5,620 nt of DNA, taken from contig JANMJD010000407.1 of the NCBI GenBank assembly GCA_031371195.1, forward strand, positions 1 to 5,620, written 5' to 3'. Below the pieces are notes generated by a model. The model saw only the letters and a program-made list of their open reading frames with translations. It did no database searches and was not told the DNA's origin. The translations under genes were made by a program, and so were the position numbers. This document shows, one piece after another, positions 1-4,809 of this stretch. Position 1 is the first letter of the stretch, and each line of letters starts with the position of its first letter. Source of the stretch: JANMJD01 sp031371195. Lineage in GTDB: Bacteria > Actinomycetota > Acidimicrobiia > Acidimicrobiales > Ilumatobacteraceae.

Positions 1-223
1 ACGAGTTGATCAGGGTGTCGCGGAACGGCACGTCGTCCCAGATCTTGTGGTACCACTTCAGCCCGCCCCACTCCTTCCAGATGCTGAAGCTGTTCCCGCC
101 GTTGAACGAGTGGGCGATCACGAACATGATCGGGAGCAGTAGGAATCCAATGCACACGAAGGTCCACAGACCGAGCGCGATGCGAGGCAGGTCCCGCTTT
201 CGAGTCACCGTTGCCACGCCCAT
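1..223 (-). CDS. potC: Spermidine/putrescine-type ABC transporter permease PotC, N-terminal part
   Basis: This is the second channel-forming subunit of the importer encoded by the neighbouring genes. Only the first 74 codons are present; the gene continues past the left edge. The ATG at 223-221 overlaps the potB stop by one base (TGATG), which fixes the start and implies translational coupling. A basic N-terminus (TRKRDLPR, residues 7-14) is followed by a hydrophobic segment at about residues 15-38, then by the motif HSFNGGNSFSIWKEW (38-52). A short hydrophobic N-terminus followed by an 'SFN' stretch and a tryptophan-rich loop is typical of PotC-type permeases. The EAA loop that contacts the ATPase would lie outside the window. 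The family call rests on this N-terminus and on gene order. Confidence 0.88.
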   Translation of the reverse strand, partial: MGVATVTRKRDLPRIALGLWTFVCIGFLLLPIMFVIAHSFNGGNSFSIWKEWGGLKWYHKIWDDVPFRDTLINS

Positions 224-1155
224 CAGCCCACCATCCCCAACTCGACGCGGCGGTTTCGCCTGAGCCCGAACTGGACCAGCCCGACGACGACGGCCACAGC
301 GGCGATCATCGCCAGGATCATCACGATCAGCAGCATCGCCGCAGCAGCACCCTTGGGCAGGTTCTGCCCGTCGATGGCGAACGAGTAGATGTTGCGGCCG
401 ATCATGTTGCCCTTGGCTCCGCCAAGCACGGTGGCGGTGACGAAATCGCCGGCGAGCGGGATGAACACCAGCAGCGATCCGGCGCTCAGCCCGGGCGCGG
501 CAAGCGGCAGGGTGACCGAGAAGAACGTCTTGACCCGCCCGGCGCCCAGGTCTTTGCTGGCTTCCCGCAACCCCGGCTCGATGCGATCGAGTGAGACGAA
601 CAAGGGGAAGATCATCAGCGGCAGATAGTTGTAGACGACGGCCAACAGCACGGCGCCCTTGGAGTCGAGGAACTTGATCGGCGTGTCGCGCCAGCCGTGG
701 CTGACCAGGAAGTGCGAGATCAGGCCGTTGGTGGCCAGCACGATACGCCAGGCGAGGGTGCGCACGAAGAAGCTCATCCAGAACGGGACGATGATCAGGA
801 TCAACAGCGCGGCGCGCAGTTTCGGTCCGGCCTTGATCGCCACGTAGTACGCCACGGGCAGGCCGATGACCACGCAGATGACCGTGCCGAATCCGGCGAT
901 CAGCATCGTGTTGCCGAACACCTTGCGGAACGTTGCCGTCCACACCTCGGAATAGTTGTGGAAGCTCAGTTTGTCGAGCCGCACCCGACCCTTGGCCCCC
1001 AGCGGCGGCTTGTAGCCGAAGCTGTAGACGACGACGAAGGCGACCGGGATGGCGTAGAAGAAGACGTACCAGAACATGCCCGGCAGCGCCATGGTGAACT
1101 TCGGCGCACCCCGACGCCGCCCGGGAGGCGGCGCCGGGGACACACTGCCGCTCAT
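223..1155 (-). CDS. potB: Spermidine/putrescine-type ABC transporter permease PotB
   Basis: This is an inner-membrane permease subunit of 310 residues, a usual length for PotB. A Pro/Arg-rich cytoplasmic N-terminus (residues 5-19) precedes about six hydrophobic segments, near 22-46, 82-107, 113-136, 167-189, 222-246 and 268-297. The cytoplasmic EAA loop that docks on the ATPase is clear at 198-217 (EASKDLGAGRVKTFFSVTLP), with the conserved Gly and the closing LP. The motif PFWMSFFVRTLAW (124-136) is also typical of the family. The ATG at 1155 overlaps the stop of a 12-codon frame (ATGA), and no strong Shine-Dalgarno is visible, so initiation probably depends on coupling from upstream. The first four residues, MSGS, are repeated at the start of the 17-codon frame upstream. 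The gene runs directly into potC. Confidence 0.94.
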   Translation of the reverse strand: MSGSVSPAPPPGRRRGAPKFTMALPGMFWYVFFYAIPVAFVVVYSFGYKPPLGAKGRVRLDKLSFHNYSEVWTATFRKVFGNTMLIAGFGTVICVVIGLPVAYYVAIKAGPKLRAALLILIIVPFWMSFFVRTLAWRIVLATNGLISHFLVSHGWRDTPIKFLDSKGAVLLAVVYNYLPLMIFPLFVSLDRIEPGLREASKDLGAGRVKTFFSVTLPLAAPGLSAGSLLVFIPLAGDFVTATVLGGAKGNMIGRNIYSFAIDGQNLPKGAAAAMLLIVMILAMIAAVAVVVGLVQFGLRRNRRVELGMVG

Positions 1156-1160
1156 GCCCC
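1145..1160. repeat. 16-bp direct repeat, copy 1 (at potB start)
   Basis: The sequence CTGCCGCTCATGCCCC on the plus strand is identical to bases 1233-1248, 88 bp away. On the coding strand it reads GGGGCATGAGCGGCAG and carries the ATGA stop/start overlap at the start of potB. Similarity continues imperfectly to about 1134, through a CCGGGG stretch. Confidence 0.85.
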
Positions 1161-1190
1161 GACCACCGGGGGCTGCGCCCCCTGCCCCAT
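1152..1190 (-). CDS. 12-codon mini reading frame coupled to potB (uncertain)
   Basis: This tiny frame would encode MGQGAQPPVVGA. Its ATG shares one base with the stop of the 17-codon frame upstream (TGATG), and its TGA overlaps the potB ATG (ATGA). An AGGGAG sequence at 1206-1201 lies 10 bases upstream of the ATG and could act as a ribosome binding site. Most of the frame is occupied by a strong GC hairpin. I infer that any role is to pass ribosomes on to potB rather than to make a working peptide. It could equally be a by-product of a small insertion or duplication. Confidence 0.3.
   Translation of the reverse strand: MGQGAQPPVVGA
1168..1182. repeat. GC-rich hairpin inside the potD-potB junction
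   Basis: GGGGGC (1168-1173) and GCCCCC (1177-1182) form a perfect 6-bp G/C stem around a three-base loop. There is no T-run after it on either strand, so it does not look like an intrinsic terminator. It sits within the 72 bp between the two 16-bp direct repeats and resembles the short GC palindromes scattered through many high-GC genomes. It could slow ribosomes or stabilise mRNA just ahead of potB. Confidence 0.6.
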
Positions 1191-1243
1191 CACCGTTCGG
1201 CTCCCTGGCGGTCGCTCGACCGGGGGCACTCGCTGCCGCTCAT
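1190..1243 (-). CDS. 17-codon mini reading frame between potD and potB (uncertain)
   Basis: This frame would encode MSGSECPRSSDRQGAER. Its ATG overlaps the potD stop (ATGA), and its TGA overlaps the next ATG (TGATG). The first four codons and the bases around them match the beginning of potB, so it looks like a duplicated and decayed copy of the potB start. The peptide is hydrophilic and matches no family I recognise. Its plausible role is translational relay from potD to potB. Evidence that it is translated is limited to the precise stop/start overlaps. Confidence 0.3.
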   Translation of the reverse strand: MSGSECPRSSDRQGAER

Positions 1244-1248
1244 GCCCC
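1233..1248. repeat. 16-bp direct repeat, copy 2 (at potD end)
   Basis: This is an exact second copy of CTGCCGCTCATGCCCC. It covers the potD stop and the ATG of the 17-codon frame. The two copies flank 72 bp of sequence. Because the offset is 88 bp, the copies are not in the same reading frame relative to each other, yet each recreates an ATGA overlap. Confidence 0.85.
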
Positions 1249-2514
1249 TGCGGCTGCCTTGACGTTGTTGTAGATCTCGACCTTGCGGTCCTGGGCGGAG
1301 TTGACGACACCCTCGTCCATCCGCTTCAGCTCCTCGGGGGTGAAGTAGATCATGTCGAGCCGGTCGAGCTTGGCGGCCTCGGCCATCGGCTGGGTACCGG
1401 CAACGGTCATGTTGTACCCGATGTAGCTCAGGTCGGTGAACGCCTGGTCGGGTTCGAGCATCCAGTTGATCCACGCATAGGCACCGTCAATGTTCTTGGC
1501 GTCGGACGGGATGGCGTAGTGATCCATCCAGATCTCGGTCATCGGTCCGCCGAGCACCCACTTCCACGGCTCCGGGTCACCGCCGGCGTCGGCGATGCGG
1601 ACGTAGGCCTGGCGGGCGTCGCCGTTCCACGCCGCCGACAGGCCGTACGCTCCTTCGGCGATCTTCGTCGACGGATAGGAGTCGAACGCCTTGATGTTCG
1701 GGGCCAGGGCGACGAGCGCCTTCTCGGCGGCATCGAGATCTTCGGTCTTCTCGGTGTTCCACGAGATGCCGTTCGCCCAGAAGTATGGTCCGAGCACGTT
1801 GTCGCTGGTGTCGAGCCATGAGTTGTTGCCCTTGAACTCGTTGGCCGTCGCGTCGAGGAAGTCTTTCCAGTCCTTCAGCTCGCGGTTGATCTTCGAGGTG
1901 TCATAGATGAAGCCCGTCGAGCCCCAATCTCGCGGAACGGCCCACTCGTTCTTCGGGTCCCAGCTCTTGCCCAAGTACGTCGGGTCGATGTTGTCCCAGT
2001 TGGGGATCTTGGTCTTGTCAAGCTTGAGCAGCAGTTCTTTGGTGATCATCTGCGGCAGGTAGGGCCCGGTCGGCACGATGAGGTCGTAGCCGCTGTTGCC
2101 CTTGGTCGACTCGAGTTTGGCGATCAACTCTTCGTTCGAGGCGTAGAACTGGACGTTCATCGACACCCCGAGCGCATCGGGAGCGCCGTCGATCAGGTCG
2201 GGAGCGTGATAGTCGCCCCAGGTGTACAGCGACACCGTGCCCGACGCCTTGACCCCTGGGGCGGCTGTCCCGCCGTCGGTAGCCGCCGTCGCGGCCGCTT
2301 CCGTGGCGGCCGTCGTGCCGGCGTCGGTGGCCGAGGTGGCTCCGGCGACCGTGGTCGGTGCGGCGGCGGCCGGCTCGCTCGACTTGCTCGAACCGCAGGC
2401 GGCCAACAGCACGCCGAAGCCGGCGGCACCGGTACCCATCTGCAGCACGCTGCGCCGTGACAGCTGACGGGCGAGGCTGGCCGGAGCCAGAATGCGGGTG
2501 ATTTCGTTCTCCAT
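1240..2514 (-). CDS. potD: Spermidine/putrescine-type substrate-binding lipoprotein PotD
   Basis: This 424-residue lipoprotein captures the solute for the importer. The signal combines a twin-arginine motif (SRRSVLQ, 19-25), a short hydrophobic stretch and a lipobox LAAC ending at Cys40, so Tat export and lipidation are predicted. An Ala/Thr-rich linker spans about 44-91, and the binding domain follows, making it longer than E. coli PotD (about 348 residues). Against my recollection of the E. coli PotD pocket, W99 and Y102 (YTWGDY), W296 (WNGD), W329 and D331 (WMD) and Y367 (IGY) are retained. The Ser and Tyr of the PSTY motif are replaced near 149-151, and the second acidic residue of the Asp/Glu pair is not evident near 238-241. 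The substrate is therefore cationic but not certainly spermidine. The start at 2514 is chosen over 2523 because AGGGGAG abuts 2523 but is well spaced from 2514. A longer N-terminal extension is rejected. Confidence 0.93.
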   Translation of the reverse strand: MENEITRILAPASLARQLSRRSVLQMGTGAAGFGVLLAACGSSKSSEPAAAAPTTVAGATSATDAGTTAATEAAATAATDGGTAAPGVKASGTVSLYTWGDYHAPDLIDGAPDALGVSMNVQFYASNEELIAKLESTKGNSGYDLIVPTGPYLPQMITKELLLKLDKTKIPNWDNIDPTYLGKSWDPKNEWAVPRDWGSTGFIYDTSKINRELKDWKDFLDATANEFKGNNSWLDTSDNVLGPYFWANGISWNTEKTEDLDAAEKALVALAPNIKAFDSYPSTKIAEGAYGLSAAWNGDARQAYVRIADAGGDPEPWKWVLGGPMTEIWMDHYAIPSDAKNIDGAYAWINWMLEPDQAFTDLSYIGYNMTVAGTQPMAEAAKLDRLDMIYFTPEELKRMDEGVVNSAQDRKVEIYNNVKAAAGA

Positions 2515-2523
2515 GGTGTACAT

Positions 2524-2530
2524 CTCCCCT
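2524..2530 (-). promoter_or_regulatory. Ribosome binding site deciding the potD start
   Basis: AGGGGAG on the minus strand ends directly against the ATG at 2523 but lies 9 bases from the ATG at 2514 (GTACACC separates a GGAGAT core from it). Normal spacing therefore favours 2514 as the working start, which removes only three residues (MYT). Confidence 0.7.
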
Positions 2531-2550
2531 GGTGTTTGCGGGTTCACGTT

Positions 2551-2566
2551 CAGGCGTTGCCGCCCG
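2551..2566 (-). other. Intercistronic hairpin with GCAA tetraloop between potA and potD
   Basis: On the coding strand CGGGCG and CGCCTG pair (five Watson-Crick pairs and one G-U) around a GCAA loop of the stable GNRA class. It lies 18 bases after the potA stop and about 20 bases before the potD ribosome binding site. No U-run follows, so it is more likely an mRNA-stabilising or processing structure than a terminator. Such a structure would allow more binding protein than ATPase to be made, which is the usual need of these importers. The function is inferred. Confidence 0.45.
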
Positions 2567-2584
2567 AGGCGCGAAGTGGTTGAT

Positions 2585-3715
2585 TCACGCCGCCGGGTTT
2601 CCGGTGGCGTCGGAGGCCGGGTCGGCAAGGACCAATCCGGCCTGTCGATCTGAGAACAGGTACGCCTCGGCCGGAGCCCAGGTGCACCACACCGGCTCGC
2701 CCGGGCGCACGCGCACCGCCGCATGCCGCGGCTGGCGGCTGAGCAGTTCGCGTTCGCCGTCGCGTACGACGAACTGGATGACGTCACCCAAATGGGAGAC
2801 GCCGGCGACCACGCCCTGGATCACGTTGACATCGGACTCGGGCGGGGCCGGGATCAATTGCAGCGACTCGGGGCGGACCGCTACGAGCGCCGTCGACCCG
2901 ACGCCGACGTCGTCGACCCGACGATCGGCGAACACCGGCCGACCGTTCACCAGCACCGATCCATCGATGTTGGCTGTGCCGGAGAAGAAGTTGTTCTGCC
3001 CGATGAACCCGGCCACGAAGGCCGAGGCGGGCTGGTCGTAGATCGTGTCGGGATCGGAGAGCTGTTCGATGTGGCCGTCGAGCATGACCGCGATGCGGTC
3101 GCTCATCGACAGCGCCTCCTCCTGATCGTGGGTCACGAAGATGAAGGTGATCCCGAGTTGGCTCTGGAGCAGCTTCAGTTCGATCTGCATCTCCTGGCGG
3201 AGCTTGCGATCGAGCGCGCCGAGTGGCTCGTCGAGCAGCAGCACGCTCGGCCGGTTGACCAGGGCCCGGGCCACCGCCACCCGCTGCTGCTGCCCACCCG
3301 ACATCTGGCGGGGCCGGCGGTTGGCCAGGGCGGTCATCTTGACCATCTCGAGCGCTTCGCCGACGCGTTGGCGGATCTCGCCGCGCGGTGTGCTCTTCTG
3401 ACGTAGACCGTAGGCAACGTTCTCGGCGACCGTCATGTGCGGGAACAGCGAATAGTGCTGGAACACCGTGTTGACGTCGCGTTTGTAGGGCGGGATTCCC
3501 TGCACGTAGTCGCCGCTGATCCGGATGAAACCTTCGTCGGGTTGCTCGAAGCCGGCCAGCATTCGCAGGGTCGTCGTCTTGCCGCAGCCACTCGGGCCGA
3601 GCAACGACAGAAACTCTCCGGGGCGCACCTCGAGGTTGATTCGATCGACCGCCGCCAGCGAACCGAAACGTTTCGTGACGTCTTGCAGTTCGACTGCGCC
3701 CCGATCACTGGTCAC
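2585..3715 (-). CDS. potA: Spermidine/putrescine-type ABC transporter ATP-binding protein PotA
   Basis: This cytoplasmic ATPase of 376 residues drives the importer and is close to the usual PotA length. All nucleotide-binding motifs are intact: Walker A GPSGCGKTT (40-48), Q-loop Gln86 (VFQHYSLFP), signature MSGGQQQR (138-145), Walker B VLLLDEP (158-164), D-loop around GALD (166-169) and switch His196 (VTHDQEEA). A C-terminal TOBE-type regulatory region begins after the family-typical AGFIGQNNFF stretch and includes VAVRPESLQL. The start is GTG at 3715, with GAGGGGG at 3728-3722 as the likely ribosome binding site and the ATPase domain starting almost at once (VELQDVTKRFG). A gap of 200 bp separates it from the sirtuin gene upstream, so it is probably the first gene of its own transcript. 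potD follows after 70 bp. Confidence 0.96.
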   Translation of the reverse strand: MTSDRGAVELQDVTKRFGSLAAVDRINLEVRPGEFLSLLGPSGCGKTTTLRMLAGFEQPDEGFIRISGDYVQGIPPYKRDVNTVFQHYSLFPHMTVAENVAYGLRQKSTPRGEIRQRVGEALEMVKMTALANRRPRQMSGGQQQRVAVARALVNRPSVLLLDEPLGALDRKLRQEMQIELKLLQSQLGITFIFVTHDQEEALSMSDRIAVMLDGHIEQLSDPDTIYDQPASAFVAGFIGQNNFFSGTANIDGSVLVNGRPVFADRRVDDVGVGSTALVAVRPESLQLIPAPPESDVNVIQGVVAGVSHLGDVIQFVVRDGERELLSRQPRHAAVRVRPGEPVWCTWAPAEAYLFSDRQAGLVLADPASDATGNPAA

Positions 3716-3721
3716 TAGCTG

Positions 3722-3728
3722 CCCCCTC
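3722..3728 (-). promoter_or_regulatory. Ribosome binding site for potA
   Basis: GAGGGGG on the minus strand ends 6 bases before the GTG at 3715. It supports the GTG start, for which there is no competing ATG nearby in the same frame. Confidence 0.6.
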
Positions 3729-3771
3729 GACGACCTGCTCGATAACTGCTCGACATCGACCTACGATCGAA

Positions 3772-3808
3772 CGGGTCGACCCGAGGCCTCGGTCGGAGCG
3801 TAGTCCGA
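3772..3808. promoter_or_regulatory. Run of three consecutive palindromes upstream of potA
   Basis: CGGGTCGACCCG (3772-3783) is a perfect 12-bp palindrome. It overlaps by three bases a second perfect 12-bp palindrome, CCGAGGCCTCGG (3781-3792). Immediately after comes an inverted repeat with TCGGA and TCCGA arms around a 6-base loop (3793-3808). In the potA transcript these would fold as adjacent or alternative hairpins about 60-95 bases before the start codon; as DNA they could be operators. No U-run follows, so a simple intrinsic terminator for the sirtuin gene is not supported. Confidence 0.45.
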
Positions 3809-3812
3809 GCGA

Positions 3813-3842
3813 ATCATCCCGACCGCGATCGGCGACTGAAAA
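3813..3842 (-). promoter_or_regulatory. Weak candidate promoter for the pot genes
   Basis: TTTTCA (3842-3837) and GATGAT (3818-3813) are separated by 18 bases and each match the housekeeping -35 and -10 consensus at four of six positions. Transcription from here would start near the third palindrome and give a leader of roughly 90 bases before potA. The match is weak and high-GC actinobacterial promoters are often poorly conserved, so this is only a candidate. Confidence 0.2.
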
Positions 3843-3850
3843 CGTGTTTC

Positions 3851-3863
3851 TGTTCGATGAACA
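3851..3863. promoter_or_regulatory. Inverted repeat TGTTC-N3-GAACA, possible operator
   Basis: TGTTCGATGAACA has perfect 5-bp arms around a three-base centre. It also fits the loose T-N11-A pattern of LysR-type sites. It lies just upstream of the candidate -35 element of the pot genes, a position suited to an activator. No regulator gene is present in the window. Confidence 0.3.
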
Positions 3864-3915
3864 CCTCATCAGATCGTTGCCAACCGACACTCCCACGACG
3901 AGAAGCGCAGTCACC

Positions 3916-4722
3916 TCACAACTCCGCCACGATGTGTGGGGCAAGTTCACCGATCGAACCCAGCACCACCACGTCGGCGAGGTGATCCAGCTTGGTCGGT
4001 TCGCCGTTGAGGATGACGATCAGGGCACCGGCGGCACGCGCCCGGCGGACGGTGTTGGCCACCGGATACACCTGCAGGCTGGTGCCGATGGCGATGAACA
4101 CATCGCAGTCGTCGCTGACACGCATCGCCCGGTCGATCACCTCGGGAATCAACGGCTGGCCGAACGAGACCGTGTCACTCTTGATGATCCCACCGCACAC
4201 CAGACACGGCGGATCGTCCTGCCCATCGCGCACGCGCTCCAGGGTCTCGACCATCGGCCGGCGATCGCCGCATGACCAACACCGCGTCCAGCGCATCGTG
4301 CCGTGCACCTCGATCACCTTCGCCGGGTCGTTGCCGGCCCGCTGGTGGAGCTCATCCACATTCTGGGTGATCAGTGCGCTCAGCCGGCCCTGGCGTTCGA
4401 GGTCGAACAGCGCCCGATGACCGGCGTTCGGCTGGGCGTCCCACGCCGGCGAGGTGAGCCGCACCTGCCAGGCGTTGCGTCGAACCTCGGCATCGGCCAG
4501 GTAGTGCTGCAACGTCGCCATCTTCTCGGCGTCAGGGTTCTTGGTCCACACGCCATTGGGCCCACGGAAATCCGGAATGCCGGAGTCCGTCGAGATCCCC
4601 GCCCCGGTCAACACCACGATGCGCCGCCCATCGGCGACCACTCGGCGGGCCTCGTCGACCGCGGTGTTGGTGGCCTTCGCGACCTTCGCGGAGGGCTGGT
4701 CGTCGTGCTGGCGCGTCGTCAC
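3916..4722 (-). CDS. Sir2-family NAD-dependent protein deacylase (sirtuin)
   Basis: This cytoplasmic enzyme of 268 residues is predicted to remove acyl groups from lysines, using NAD and releasing nicotinamide and O-acyl-ADP-ribose. All landmarks are present: GAGIS (40-44) with GIPDFRG (48-54), TQNVDELH (119-126), catalytic His140 (EVHGT), four zinc-binding cysteines C148, C151, C173 and C176, and GTSLQVYP (213-220) with Asn239 for NAD binding. The region RRNAWQVRL (81-89) lacks the Tyr-x-x-Arg pair that marks desuccinylases such as CobB, so deacetylase activity is more likely. The start is GTG at 4722, the only conventional start between the domain and the in-frame stop at 4780-4782, but no good Shine-Dalgarno precedes it; GTG at residue 28 is a less likely alternative. 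The gene lies 87 bp after the racemase-family gene and could share its transcript. Confidence 0.94.
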   Translation of the reverse strand: MTTRQHDDQPSAKVAKATNTAVDEARRVVADGRRIVVLTGAGISTDSGIPDFRGPNGVWTKNPDAEKMATLQHYLADAEVRRNAWQVRLTSPAWDAQPNAGHRALFDLERQGRLSALITQNVDELHQRAGNDPAKVIEVHGTMRWTRCWSCGDRRPMVETLERVRDGQDDPPCLVCGGIIKSDTVSFGQPLIPEVIDRAMRVSDDCDVFIAIGTSLQVYPVANTVRRARAAGALIVILNGEPTKLDHLADVVVLGSIGELAPHIVAEL

Positions 4723-4809
4723 GCCACACAGCTTGGCCGCGACACCCGGTCCAGCGTCGTACGCGATGACGACGGACGGTCATGGTCGTACCGCCCGGCC
4801 GGCGTCGGC

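Noticed and set aside
1155..1242. Read-through fusion of PotD and PotB: potD and potB are in the same frame, with 28 sense codons between the potD TGA and the potB ATG
   Set aside because: An open stretch of this size is unremarkable in such GC-rich sequence. The product would place a lipoprotein outside the membrane directly before a permease N-terminus that belongs in the cytoplasm.
697..1821. A 374-codon open frame on the plus strand, opposite potB and potD
   Set aside because: It lies antisense to two well-recognised genes, is rich in Arg, Asp, Gly and His as expected for a mirror frame in GC-rich DNA, and matches no family. The plus-strand frames at 2723-3406 and 4303-5322 are rejected for the same reason.
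2515..2787. N-terminal extension of PotD by up to 91 residues, starting at 2787
   Set aside because: The extension overlaps the end of potA, reads as low-complexity Ser/Arg/Ala-rich sequence and would bury the twin-arginine lipoprotein signal inside the protein. The ribosome binding site at 2524-2530 supports the start at 2514.
3705..3950. An 81-codon minus-strand frame spanning the sirtuin-potA gap
   Set aside because: It overlaps the ends of both neighbours, has no recognisable domain, and its composition fits translated non-coding DNA. It also covers the palindromes, which are better explained as control elements. A small unknown protein cannot be fully excluded.
4532..4783. A minus-strand frame from the ATG at 4783 overlapping the start of the sirtuin gene
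   Set aside because: It is extremely Arg-rich and simply the shifted frame of the sirtuin coding sequence; the sirtuin motifs lie in the frame starting at 4722.
4723..4809. Possible terminator or leader between the racemase-family gene and the sirtuin gene
   Set aside because: Only a weak ATGAC/GTCAT inverted repeat (4766-4783) and general GC richness are visible, with no strong stem or T-run and no clear promoter.
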